A stretch of DNA of 40,139 bases, taken from positions 1-40,139 of the forward strand of contig JAEUHZ010000007.1 in assembly GCA_016795205.1 (NCBI GenBank), read 5' to 3'. The translations under genes were made by a program, and so were the position numbers. The stretch is from Planctomycetota bacterium (lineage in GTDB: Bacteria; Planctomycetota; UBA1135; GCA-002686595). How positions within the stretch are numbered: position 1 is the stretch's first letter; the number at the start of each line of letters is the position of its first letter. Of the stretch, positions 1 to 9,029 are shown in pieces. The notes beneath the pieces are model-generated. The model worked only from the letters and a program-made list of their open reading frames with translations, made no database searches and was not told the origin of the DNA.

Positions 1-931
1 CAGCGGCATCGGACGAGGCGCGCGCGTGGCGCTGCTCGCGCTCGGCGGCGCGCTCCAGCCCGCGCTGCGCCTCGCCGGCCTCGGCCTCGCCGGCGCGCGC
101 GGCGCGCGCCGCCGCCTGCAGCTCGCTCGCGGCGCGCGCGAGCCGCTCCGCGCGCGCCGCCGGGGTCGTGGCGCGCTCGGCGGCGCGGGCTGCGTTTTCC
201 AGCGCAACGCGCTCACCCGGTTTCCAGGCCGAGAGCACGCCCGAGTCCGCGCGCTGATCGCGCAGCAGCTCCTCGATCTCGCGCTCGATGGCCGCCAGGT
301 CCAGGTCGTGCGAGGCGCGCGCCTCGGCCTCGGTGCGCTCCTGGAGCGCGCGCTGCGCGGCCCGCGCGCGCTCGATGCCCTGGCGCAGGGCCCGCTGCTC
401 GGCGGTCTGCGCGCGTTCCTTGAGGGCCGCCGTTTCCGCGCGCAGGCGCGCCTCGTCACGCGCCAGCTCGGAGAGCTCCTGACGGATCTGTTGCAGGCCC
501 GCGAGCGACTTCTGGAGGTCCTCGAGCCCGCGCCGATCGGTCAGGATCGAGTACAGACGCTCGAGGCTCTTCACCGCGGCCTCTTGGGCCTCGATCGACT
601 GGACCGCGCGGCCGGCCGACAGGTTCTCCTGCGCGGCGGCCATCAGCTCGTCGAGCGTCTTGGCTCCCAGTTCCTCCGAGCGCGCGTCCAACTCCTTGAG
701 CCCGTCGCGCAACAGCGTGGCGGCGTGCGTGCGGCCCTCGCTCTCGAAGCGCTGGGCCAGGACCTCCATGGTCTGCCGCAGGCGCTGGAGCTGGCGCTTC
801 AAGAGCGCCTGGTCCTCGGCCAATTGCGTCTCGGCCCGGGAGTCCTGGGCCGCGGTCGTGGGAGCGGTGGCCAGCCCGGAGCAAATCACGAGCGCGAGCC
901 AGGCGCGGCGCAGGATCGTGTGTCCCATCAT
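1..931 (-). CDS. secreted coiled-coil protein, N-terminal part (cut by window edge)
   Basis: Reading the minus strand from 931 gives an open frame of about 310 codons with no stop before the window edge, so the C-terminus is missing. It opens with a signal-peptide-like stretch (basic HTILRRAW, then a hydrophobic run ending near ATAPTTAAQD). The rest is almost all charged heptad-like helix rich in Glu, Arg, Ala and Leu, a predicted long coiled coil. The start overlaps the stop of the upstream gene as ATGA. Two ATGs lie in tandem (931-929 and 928-926), and the AAGGAG at 939-934 is 2 bases from the first and 5 from the second, so the second may be the real start. It is the last visible gene of the moxR-led operon. 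I do not recognise a family; a periplasmic scaffold or structural role is only a guess. Confidence 0.75.
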   Translation of the reverse strand, partial: MMGHTILRRAWLALVICSGLATAPTTAAQDSRAETQLAEDQALLKRQLQRLRQTMEVLAQRFESEGRTHAATLLRDGLKELDARSEELGAKTLDELMAAAQENLSAGRAVQSIEAQEAAVKSLERLYSILTDRRGLEDLQKSLAGLQQIRQELSELARDEARLRAETAALKERAQTAEQRALRQGIERARAAQRALQERTEAEARASHDLDLAAIEREIEELLRDQRADSGVLSAWKPGERVALENAARAAERATTPAARAERLARAASELQAAARAARAGEAEAGEAQRGLERAAEREQRHARASSDAA

Positions 932-3273
932 TTCTCCTTGACGCTCTCGCGCGTGCGCTCGCGCAGCGACTTCTGACCGCTCAGGATGTCGCGCGTGAGC
1001 CCCAGCACGGACTGGAAGTTGTCCCACTCCGCGAGCCGCTCGAGCAGTCGCTCCAGGCGCTCCAGGGCGCGCGCCTGCGCGGCCGCGGCGGCGCGCAGGT
1101 GCGTGCGCACGCGCTCGAGGTCGGCGGCGTCCTGCGCGCGCGCGAGGTCGGCGACGGCGGCCAGCGCGTGGTCCTCGCCGATCTCCAGCGCCAGCGCGGC
1201 GATGTCGACCAGCTTCGCGGCCAAGCCGGCGCCGGCCAGCTCGCGCGCGGCCGAGCCGGCGGCGAACTCGCGCCAGGGGCCGGGATCGAAGCCGCGGGCC
1301 ACGGAGTCCGCGTAGGAAGCGTCGAGCTGCTCGAGCGCCGCGCCAGCGCGCTCGTCGAGCCGCGCGTAGAGCACGGACTCGGCCGCGCCGGCCAGCTCGC
1401 GCGCCAAAGCACGGGCATCGCCCTGCACCCGTCGTCCGCCGGTCAGAGCCTGAGCCAGGTCGCCCTGCGCGTCCTCGATCCCCGGGGCGTCGCTGGTCAG
1501 TGCCGCCAGCATCTCGAGCACCAGGCGGCGCTTCTCGCGCTGGAGTTCGAGCAACGCCGAGGTCTGACCCTGCGCGCGCGCCAGCCGGTCCTGGATGCGT
1601 CGCAGGAACTCCTCGGGCTGGACGACACGGATGCGAATCGGCGCCGCGCGGCCTTCGCGCGGAGCCGGCTCGGCCGCGTCGGTGGCGCGCACCACGAGCT
1701 GGAATTGGGAACCCTCCAGCGCCGGGGCGGCGCCGCCCTCGGCGGGCGCGGCCGCCAGGTCGCGGACGGCGATGCGCGCGCGGGCGAACACGATCGAGCG
1801 GACCGGCGAGCCGCGTTCGGGCTCGGCCGCGCCGCGCTCCTCGGGCGTGAGCGGGCGGGTCGCGAGCTCGCGCCACGCGTCGGGCTCGGGCTCGGCGTTG
1901 GGCGGGGCGATGGCGTACTCGAGGCGCGCGACACGGAAGTCGTCCGAGGCCCGCACGCGCAGGGGCAGCAGCCCGCCCGCCACCGTGTCGTGGTCGCCGC
2001 GCCCGGGCGAGAGCAGCTCGACCTCGGGCGCGCGATCTTCGACGACCGTGATGCCGTACAGGCCTGGATCGGGGTTCGAGAGCCCTTGCGCGTCCTGGAG
2101 CTCGAAGCGGTAGCGCAGGTTGCGCTCGGCGGTGAGCTCGAAGGCGAAGCCGCTCGCCCCGTCCGACCCCGGGAACGCCGCCGGCTCGAGCTCGACGAGC
2201 TGGTCCTCGGGGAGGAACCGGGCGCGGGCCGTGACCTCGGCGGGAGCCGTGCGGGCGTGGACCACGACGCGGGAGCCGCGCAGGACCTCGACGTCGGGCG
2301 ACGACTCGAGGCGGCGCGGGAGCCCGCTGTAGGCGGGCGGCTCGATCGCGACGGCGATGCCGACCACGTCGGGCGGCTCGAGCACGACCAGGCGCACGCG
2401 TGGCTCGCCGTCCTGGTCGTCGCCGCCGGTGGCGTGGAACACGAGGTCCTCCTGCACGGAGCGCAGCAGCGTGCGGAAGACGGCTCCGCCCGAGGACCCC
2501 AAGACCGAGCGGTGACCGCCCTCGAAGTGCAGCACGACCTCTTCGGGCACTTCGCCGCTGGCGCGCACGACCACCGGCACGTCGGCGCCCCGCGCCACGC
2601 GCACGACCAGCTCGCCCTCGGCCCCCGCGGCCTCGGTCCCGCCGGTCGCGGACGGGATCTCGAGCGCGAGGTGCGTGCGCTGCGGCCAGGGCGTGGCACC
2701 GCCGGCGATGCGCGCCAGGAAGACCGAGGCCGCCTCCGGGTTCAGCGCCAAGAGCGTGGCCGAGAGGCCCACGGCGACGAGCCCCAGCAGCGCGCGCTGC
2801 CAGGGACCGCGCGCATCGAGCACGCCGCGCGCGTCGAGCCCCGCGGCCGCGCGGTCGGCGTCGCGCAGCACGCGCTCGATCAGGCGCGGATCGCCGCTGG
2901 GCGCGGGCGAGGCGCCCAGCTCGACCGCGCTCACGAGCAGCTCGCCCTGTCCGGGATGCGCGCGCTCGACGAGCACCGCGGCCCCCGCGCGACCCGGGCG
3001 CAGGCGCCAAGGGCGCAGCACGCTGCGCGCGGCGACGAACAACGGCAGGCCCGCCAGCACGAGCAGATGGAAGACCCGCACCGGCGCGGGCAGGTGCAGG
3101 AACCAATCGGCCAGGAAGGCGAACGCCAACCAGGCGGCGGCCGCGGCGGCCGTCGTGCCCAGGCCGTGGAGCAGGACCAAGGCGGCCAGGCGCGCGCGCA
3201 CGCGCTCGACCAGGCGGTCGAGTGCAGGGGTCGGCGGCAGGGCCGGCCGCGGCGCGCGCGGTGCGTTCGTCAT
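928..3273 (-). CDS. DUF4175-like membrane protein with long extracytoplasmic region
   Basis: A protein of 781 residues. Hydrophobic segments at about residues 30-57, 65-84 and 160-178 suggest three membrane helices near the N-terminus. A long soluble part follows, with beta-rich sections (about 200-500) and an Ala/Arg/Leu-rich helical, coiled-coil-like C-terminus ending in a Lys/Glu-rich tail. This layout resembles DUF4175-type proteins found near MoxR/VWA genes in other bacteria; the match is from memory of architecture, not alignment. The start is an ATG 9 bases after the stop of the toroid-protein gene, and its stop overlaps the next start (ATGA), so it is translationally linked on both sides. 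No catalytic motif is visible, and an envelope structural or assembly role is inferred from context. Confidence 0.75.
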   Translation of the reverse strand: MTNAPRAPRPALPPTPALDRLVERVRARLAALVLLHGLGTTAAAAAAWLAFAFLADWFLHLPAPVRVFHLLVLAGLPLFVAARSVLRPWRLRPGRAGAAVLVERAHPGQGELLVSAVELGASPAPSGDPRLIERVLRDADRAAAGLDARGVLDARGPWQRALLGLVAVGLSATLLALNPEAASVFLARIAGGATPWPQRTHLALEIPSATGGTEAAGAEGELVVRVARGADVPVVVRASGEVPEEVVLHFEGGHRSVLGSSGGAVFRTLLRSVQEDLVFHATGGDDQDGEPRVRLVVLEPPDVVGIAVAIEPPAYSGLPRRLESSPDVEVLRGSRVVVHARTAPAEVTARARFLPEDQLVELEPAAFPGSDGASGFAFELTAERNLRYRFELQDAQGLSNPDPGLYGITVVEDRAPEVELLSPGRGDHDTVAGGLLPLRVRASDDFRVARLEYAIAPPNAEPEPDAWRELATRPLTPEERGAAEPERGSPVRSIVFARARIAVRDLAAAPAEGGAAPALEGSQFQLVVRATDAAEPAPREGRAAPIRIRVVQPEEFLRRIQDRLARAQGQTSALLELQREKRRLVLEMLAALTSDAPGIEDAQGDLAQALTGGRRVQGDARALARELAGAAESVLYARLDERAGAALEQLDASYADSVARGFDPGPWREFAAGSAARELAGAGLAAKLVDIAALALEIGEDHALAAVADLARAQDAADLERVRTHLRAAAAAQARALERLERLLERLAEWDNFQSVLGLTRDILSGQKSLRERTRESVKEK

Positions 3274-3282
3274 CCGGAGGTC

Positions 3283-4392
3283 CTAGCGCTGGAAGATCGG
3301 CAGGAAACGGTAGGGGATCTCGAGGATCAGGACGGCGACGGCCGTGCCGAAGGCCGGCCCGGGGCCGGTCTGGTTCGGCCACGAGCCATCCTGGTTCTGC
3401 AGCTGCAGCAGGTCACGGCGCAGCTCCTCGAAGTACGGCTCCCAGTAGGGGCTGCCAGCCGTGTACATGGCCTGCACGCCGTAGTAGTGCCCGTACCAGA
3501 AGTAGTAGTGCCCGCGTTCGCGGTGTCCGTACTGGTTGTTGAAGCGCGAGAGGTTCCCGGCCAGGTAGTCGAGGCCCTTGCGGATCAGCTCGTCGGAGTA
3601 GATCCCCAGGCCGTGGAGCGCGGTGACGCCGGCCGCGGTGAGCGAGAAGGACGAACGCGAGTGCACCTGCCGCTGGTAGTGGAAGGTCCCGATCTCGGTG
3701 TAGCCCGGCATCTCGTAGCCCGACTCGCGCGTGACCGCCGAGTCGACGACGTAGCGCGCTGCGCGGTCCACCGTGGCGCGCGGCACGCGGATCCCGATGT
3801 TGCGCGCCGCGCGCAGGGCGATGACCTGGCACACGACGATCGACATGTCGGACTCGGTGGCGTAGGGCTCGTAGCGCCAGCCGCCCTGCTCGTTCTGCGA
3901 GCGCACGATGAAGTCGACCGACTTCTGCAGGCGCTTCTTGACCTCCGGGCGGTGCGTCATCCCGCAGATCTCGGCCAGGAAGAGCGTGGCGAAGGCGTGG
4001 TCGTACATGCGCGACCCGCCGAAGGTGATGTAGCCGTCGTCCTGCACGGCGGAGAGCACGAAGTCCAGCGCGCGCTCGACGTTCGGCCCGTACTGGCCGC
4101 GACCGGGCAGGTGTCCGCCGGCCAGGAAGGCCATGCCGGCCAGCGCGGTGACGCCCAGGTGGCCCTTGTCGTCGGCGGTGTAGTTGTAGCCGTTGTTCAG
4201 CTTGTAGCCGATCTTGGCCGTCCAGCCGCCATCGGCGCCCTGCGTGCGCGCGAGCCAGGCCAGCCCACGGTCGACCGCGGCCTCCTGGGCCGGCGTGACG
4301 ACGACCGCGTGCGAATCGTCGCCGCGCGGTCCGGCGGACTGCGCGGGGGAGGCCGCCAGGAGCAGCGCGGAGGCCAGCAGCAGGGTGGTCAT
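3283..4392 (-). CDS. secreted alpha/alpha-toroid (prenyltransferase/squalene oxidase repeat) protein
   Basis: A protein of 369 residues with a clear signal peptide (MTTLLLASALLLAASPAQSA). Repeated QW-like motifs mark an alpha/alpha-toroid of the terpene cyclase/prenyltransferase fold: QGADGGW at about residues 51-57, QNEQGGW in the middle and QNQDGSW near the end. I see no DxDD motif of squalene-hopene cyclases, so it is probably not a cyclase. Secreted toroid proteins of this kind are common in planctomycetes with unknown function. The reading frame stays open far upstream, but the ATG at 4392 forms an ATGA overlap with the preceding gene and starts the signal peptide, so I chose it. It ends in TAG at 3283. 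A structural or binding role at the cell surface is inference. Confidence 0.85.
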   Translation of the reverse strand: MTTLLLASALLLAASPAQSAGPRGDDSHAVVVTPAQEAAVDRGLAWLARTQGADGGWTAKIGYKLNNGYNYTADDKGHLGVTALAGMAFLAGGHLPGRGQYGPNVERALDFVLSAVQDDGYITFGGSRMYDHAFATLFLAEICGMTHRPEVKKRLQKSVDFIVRSQNEQGGWRYEPYATESDMSIVVCQVIALRAARNIGIRVPRATVDRAARYVVDSAVTRESGYEMPGYTEIGTFHYQRQVHSRSSFSLTAAGVTALHGLGIYSDELIRKGLDYLAGNLSRFNNQYGHRERGHYYFWYGHYYGVQAMYTAGSPYWEPYFEELRRDLLQLQNQDGSWPNQTGPGPAFGTAVAVLILEIPYRFLPIFQR

Positions 4393-7300
4393 CGGAGGAT
4401 CTCCAGGGTGCGGGGTCGCTTCAGGATCAGCGCCTCGCCGAAGGCGTGGAGCTGGACCTGGTCCTGCTTGTCGACCCGCTCGACCCGGCGGGTCTCGCGG
4501 GCCGCGCCCGTGGCGCGGTCGTAGAACGAGAGGATCGTGCGCAGCTCCGGCGGCCGCTGGCGGCCATCGTACAGGGGCAGCGCCACGACCACCGTGCTCT
4601 CGCTCCAGGCGGCCTGGGGCTGACCACTGGCGCGCAGGTCGTCGAACGACTGCGCCAGCGTCTGGACCCACAGCTCCCCGCGCCGTGGATCGATCGCACG
4701 CAAGCGGGCCTTGCGGGGCGTGCCGTCGCGCACGCTGCTGGGCGAGAGCACGAGCAGTGGCCCGTCGGGCAGGCGCACGCGCGTGTCGCGCGGCAGGCCG
4801 ATCACGACGTCCTCGGGACCCAGGCGCGCCGCGTCGAGCGGCGAAGCCGCGCCCAGGTCCACGGAGAGCTCCGCGAGGAGCGGTGGGGGCAGCGGGTCCT
4901 CGTCGCGCGGCAGGGAGCCGATGCGCAGCCAGGTCCGTGAGCCCTGCTGGATCACGCCGGTCAGCATGCGCCGGTCGGCGAGGTCGAACGGCAGGCGCCA
5001 GGCGAGGCTGCCGCGATCGAGGTCGAAGGCCACGACGTGGTTGCGCTCGGCCAGGCGCATCTCGTCGAACCACGGCACGATGACCAGCCCGCGCTCGGTC
5101 CAGGCCTCGCCTTCGACGCCGCCGACCACCGCGGTCGGCAGGTCGAAGCGCGCCACGAGCCGGCCGGTGAACAGATCGCGCACCGTCGTGCGCGTCTGGC
5201 CCGCGGGCGGCAGCAGCACGACGCGCCGCTCGGACACGAGCGGCGTGCGGTGCAGCCCACCCTCGGGGAGCACCGCGCGCCACAGCAAGGCGCCGCCGCG
5301 CGCATCGCGGGCCTCGAGCCGGCCGCGCTCGCCGCGCGCGGACGTGGAGACGACCACGACCCCGGAGGCCGCGGCCACGGTCACGCTCTCGGCGCCGCCC
5401 TCGGGCTGCGCCGACCAGACGACCGCTCCGCTCGCCGTGTCGAAGGCGCGCACGTCCTCGCGCAAGGCCAGGATCAGGCGACCGGGCGCGAAGGCCGCGC
5501 GTCGGCTCCAGGGCGTGGCGCCGGCGGCGCGCGGCATCTCGGAGCCCGCCAGCTCGACCGTCCAGCGCGGCGCTGCCGGATCGTCGGAGGAGAGCAGGCG
5601 CAGCGCACCGCCGCGTCCCTCGCGCCCGCCGAACATCTGGAGCACGAGCAGCTCGCGGGGTGCGCCGGCCGGCCCCTCGCCCAGCGCGTGCTCGGAGAGC
5701 GCGAGCCCCAGCACCTCGTGCTCCTGATTGGTCCAGGCCTGGCGCTCGCGGAAGTCGCCCTGGAAGCGGCCGACCTCGCTCGTGCCGGCCCAGTCCTCGA
5801 AGCGCGGCTCGGCCGTCGCCAGCTCAGCCAGCGAGCGGCCGTCGAAGGCCGGCGCGCCGGGGACCAGGTCCGGGCGTGCGTCCGCCAGGCTGCGCACGAG
5901 CTCCGCCGCCAGCGCGCGGTTGCCCGCGCGCCGGGCCGTCTCGGCCAGGTGCAGGCCGAGGCGCGCCGTGCGCTCGTCGAGCGTGGAGGCCGGGACCTCG
6001 GACGGCAGCTCGGCCGCGACGATGCGCGCCACGGACTCCAGGTCGGCGCGCTCGAGCGCCAGCGCCAGCAGCGCATCGTTCGCGTCGCGTGCGGCGCGCG
6101 AGCCGGGGAAGCTCAGCGCCACGCGCTCCAGGGCCTGCGCGTCCTTCGCCGCTCGCGCCGCGTCGAGGCTGGCTTGCGCGCGCTGCTCGAACGGCGCGTA
6201 GCCCACCGTGCGGCCCTGAGCCAGGAGCGCCAGGATGCGCTCCGTGGCGAGCTCGCCCGCGCTGGTCCCGCCCAGCGAGACCTCGGCGTTCTCATCCAGG
6301 ATGGCGTGCAGCTCGGCGTACTCGGCCTCGGTGTCTCCCGAGGCGGCGTGGATCAGCGCGCGCTCCAGACGCACCCACAGCGCGCAAGGGACCTGGAACG
6401 CGGCCTCCCCGGCCTCTTCGGGCCGCGCGTGCGCGAGCAGCGAGACGCGCAGCGCCAGCTCGGCACCCTCGCGCACGCCGTCGATCTCGACGGCCAGGGG
6501 CTCGGCGCCGCTCGAGGCGTTCAGGTCGTCCAAGGCGAGGAGCAGCGCCGTGCGCTCCGACGGTCCGCGCGCGCGCAGGATCGCGATGCGGTCGAGGAGC
6601 ACGCCACGCGCCGCGCTGGGCGTGAGCGCGTGCGCGCGGGCCGTCGTCAGGAGCTCCAGCGCGCCGGAGGTGTCCGCGAGCTCGGCGCGCACGCGCGCCT
6701 CGCCGCGCAGCGTGGCCGCGAATTCCAAGGACAGCGCTGGCTCCGTGCCGCGGCCCGCGACGGCCAGGGCCGCTTCCAGCACGCCGCGCGCCTCGGCGAA
6801 GCGCGCTCGGGCCGGCTCGCCGAGCCCGCGCGCCCAGTCGGCCGCGGCGCGGCCGGAGAGCAGGCGCGCGAGCGCCAGCGCCGCGTCGACGTCACGCGGC
6901 CGCGCGGCGGACTCGGCCCGCGCGCGCGCCACGAGCGCCGTCCACTCGAAGACGCCCCGCACGCGGTGCGGACTCGTGGTGTAGAGCTCGCCCGGCACCC
7001 CCAGCAGGTTTCCGCCGCCATCGCGACCCGGCCAGGGGATCCGCGACAGGACGCGGCCGTCGTCGGCGGCGATCTCGACGCGCTCCGAGTCGAGCGGCAC
7101 GATCACGCGGTCGCCGATCAGCGCGGGCCGCCCGATGCGGTAGCGCGACTCGTCGTCCCGCGGCCAGGTCCAGCGGGCTCGCGGGCGCTCCGCCGAGCGC
7201 AGTCCGCCCGACAGCTCGAGCGCCACGACGCGCTCGCCTCCGAGGAACACCGTGCGTCCGGCAGCGCCGAGCAACTGGTCGATCGAACCGGGCGGCGCGC

Positions 7301-9020
7301 CGGCGATCATGTGCAGGCGGTCCGCGCGCCACTGCCAGGCCAGCGCGCCCGTCTCGATGTCGATGCCGATCACCGAGTAGGAGTCGTAGGGCGTCGCGAT
7401 CACGACGCCGTCGGCCACGACCGGCGGCGTCGTGCGCCAGGGCGTCGCGCGACGCGGAGCGCGGAAGTCCTGCGTCGGCGGCAGCGGGATCTGGTCGTAG
7501 AGCGTCTGCCACAGGATCTCGCCGCTGAACAGGTCGACGGCCGCGACGACGCCGAGCTGCGTCTGCACGATCACGCGGTCGCCCTCGACGCGCACTGGCG
7601 GCCCCGCAAACTCCTTCTCGGGCCGCCCGAACATGTTCAGCTCGCGCTGACCGCTGATCAGGGCCGTCGACCAGATCAGCGACCCGTCGGAGAGGTCGAA
7701 GGCGGCCACGTGCAGGTCGATGCGCCCCTGCATGCGCACCAGGGGCACGACCACCCGCCGGCCCGCGATCACCGGCGGACCGGCGCAGGTGCTGCGCTGC
7801 GCGAGCCCGCCCGACTCGCCGTCCCAGCCGCGCGGCGGGGCGTGCGACCACAGCAGGGCGCCGGTGCGCGCGTCGAAGGCGTGCAGGCGCCGCTCGGGGA
7901 TCGGGACGGTGATGCCGATGCGTTGGAACTGCTCGAACGGCAAGCGCGCGTAGGGCACCTGCAGGGCGGCCACGGCCACGTCGGCCGTGGCCGCCGGCGC
8001 CAGGACCAAGCCGCTCTCGTCCACGCCCAGGAACAGGTCCTCGCGGCTCTTGCCGTCCAGGGTCTCCCAGCCGGCGGGCTCGCCCGAGTCCCACACCAGC
8101 CCGCCTCCGAAGGCCGCCAGCGCCAAGAGCCGCAGGCCGGTCGTCACGAACAGCCGGTCGCCGGACTTGGCCGCGAAGACGCCGTCGCCGCGCGACGAGG
8201 ACTGCAAGGGGTGCCAGGGCAGGCGATAGGGCTCGGGCCAGGTGTCGTCCTCGGGGCCCGGGGGGGGGCCGCCGCGTTCGTCGCCGCCCGGCAGGCGCAG
8301 GTGCCGCACGAGCGCCAGCTCGTCGCGCCCCCCCGCGCGCGCGACCTCCGCGGCGAGTTCGATGCGGCGGGCGACGCCGTCGGCGAGCGGCCCGCGCGCG
8401 GCGAGCCGCGCCGCCGCCTCGCGCCAGGCCAGAGCGTCGCCCGGCACCGCGCGCGGCGCGCCCAGCTCGAACGCCAGCGCCCGCGCCCAGGCGTACACGG
8501 CCTCGCGGGCGCGGCCCGACTCGAGGTCCAGGTCGCCCAGCGTCCACCAGGCCGACACCGCCGCGGGCGTCAGCGGCCAGCGCCGCGCGACCTCCACGAG
8601 CGCGCGCTCGTCGCCACTGGCGCGCGCCACCTCGAGCGCCAGCCGCGCGTCGCGCCCGTGGCGTTCCGCGTACAGGGCGCGCGCCTCGGGTGGGAGCTCG
8701 AACAGGCGGTCGCGCACGCGCTGCGCGGCGCCGGGGTGGACCGGCTGGTCCGAGACGTGCCCGCTCGCGTTGCGCGGGCGCTCGGCCCCCAGCAGATCGC
8801 CGCGGTGATCCTCCAGGATCCGCTGGTACTCCGCGATCGCCTCGCGCCAGCGGCGCGCGGCGGCGTGCGCTTCGGCGCTCTCGAACAGCGCTCTCACGAG
8901 CCGCGTGTCCGGGAGCGAGAACGAGTGGGTCTCGACCGGGGGCTCGTCGGCAGCGTTGCCACGGACCTGCGCGGCCGCGGTCGCGGCGATCAAGGCGCTG
9001 GCGAGGGCGAGGAGCGTCAT
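4389..9020 (-). CDS. secreted PQQ-like beta-propeller protein with TPR-like linker
   Basis: A very large protein of 1543 residues with a signal peptide (MTLLALASALIAATAAAQ). Residues about 40-210 look like TPR-type helices. Residues about 260-690 form a first PQQ-like propeller, with repeat signatures such as GALLWSHAPP, GSLIWSTALI, GEILWQTLYD and GALAWQWRA. Helical TPR-like sequence fills about 700-1090, and a second propeller with GAVVWSAQP, GALLWRAVLP and GSLAWRLPF reaches the C-terminus. PQQ-like repeats of this kind act as protein scaffolds (as in BamB) or as quinoprotein enzymes; no evidence for bound PQQ is visible. It starts 9 bases after the VWA gene and overlaps the next gene as ATGA. 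A shorter relative with similar helical N-terminus and propeller lies at 15827-17863. Confidence 0.85.
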   Translation of the reverse strand: MTLLALASALIAATAAAQVRGNAADEPPVETHSFSLPDTRLVRALFESAEAHAAARRWREAIAEYQRILEDHRGDLLGAERPRNASGHVSDQPVHPGAAQRVRDRLFELPPEARALYAERHGRDARLALEVARASGDERALVEVARRWPLTPAAVSAWWTLGDLDLESGRAREAVYAWARALAFELGAPRAVPGDALAWREAAARLAARGPLADGVARRIELAAEVARAGGRDELALVRHLRLPGGDERGGPPPGPEDDTWPEPYRLPWHPLQSSSRGDGVFAAKSGDRLFVTTGLRLLALAAFGGGLVWDSGEPAGWETLDGKSREDLFLGVDESGLVLAPAATADVAVAALQVPYARLPFEQFQRIGITVPIPERRLHAFDARTGALLWSHAPPRGWDGESGGLAQRSTCAGPPVIAGRRVVVPLVRMQGRIDLHVAAFDLSDGSLIWSTALISGQRELNMFGRPEKEFAGPPVRVEGDRVIVQTQLGVVAAVDLFSGEILWQTLYDQIPLPPTQDFRAPRRATPWRTTPPVVADGVVIATPYDSYSVIGIDIETGALAWQWRADRLHMIAGAPPGSIDQLLGAAGRTVFLGGERVVALELSGGLRSAERPRARWTWPRDDESRYRIGRPALIGDRVIVPLDSERVEIAADDGRVLSRIPWPGRDGGGNLLGVPGELYTTSPHRVRGVFEWTALVARARAESAARPRDVDAALALARLLSGRAAADWARGLGEPARARFAEARGVLEAALAVAGRGTEPALSLEFAATLRGEARVRAELADTSGALELLTTARAHALTPSAARGVLLDRIAILRARGPSERTALLLALDDLNASSGAEPLAVEIDGVREGAELALRVSLLAHARPEEAGEAAFQVPCALWVRLERALIHAASGDTEAEYAELHAILDENAEVSLGGTSAGELATERILALLAQGRTVGYAPFEQRAQASLDAARAAKDAQALERVALSFPGSRAARDANDALLALALERADLESVARIVAAELPSEVPASTLDERTARLGLHLAETARRAGNRALAAELVRSLADARPDLVPGAPAFDGRSLAELATAEPRFEDWAGTSEVGRFQGDFRERQAWTNQEHEVLGLALSEHALGEGPAGAPRELLVLQMFGGREGRGGALRLLSSDDPAAPRWTVELAGSEMPRAAGATPWSRRAAFAPGRLILALREDVRAFDTASGAVVWSAQPEGGAESVTVAAASGVVVVSTSARGERGRLEARDARGGALLWRAVLPEGGLHRTPLVSERRVVLLPPAGQTRTTVRDLFTGRLVARFDLPTAVVGGVEGEAWTERGLVIVPWFDEMRLAERNHVVAFDLDRGSLAWRLPFDLADRRMLTGVIQQGSRTWLRIGSLPRDEDPLPPPLLAELSVDLGAASPLDAARLGPEDVVIGLPRDTRVRLPDGPLLVLSPSSVRDGTPRKARLRAIDPRRGELWVQTLAQSFDDLRASGQPQAAWSESTVVVALPLYDGRQRPPELRTILSFYDRATGAARETRRVERVDKQDQVQLHAFGEALILKRPRTLEILR

Positions 9021-9029
9021 GGTGCGGCT

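Noticed and set aside
1099..4524. An 1141-codon open frame on the plus strand
   Set aside because: It mirrors the DUF4175-like and toroid genes on the minus strand; no start signal or motif supports it.
4393..5283. Longer start for the toroid protein
   Set aside because: The added part is antisense-like noise within the propeller gene, while ATG 4392 gives an ATGA overlap and a signal peptide.
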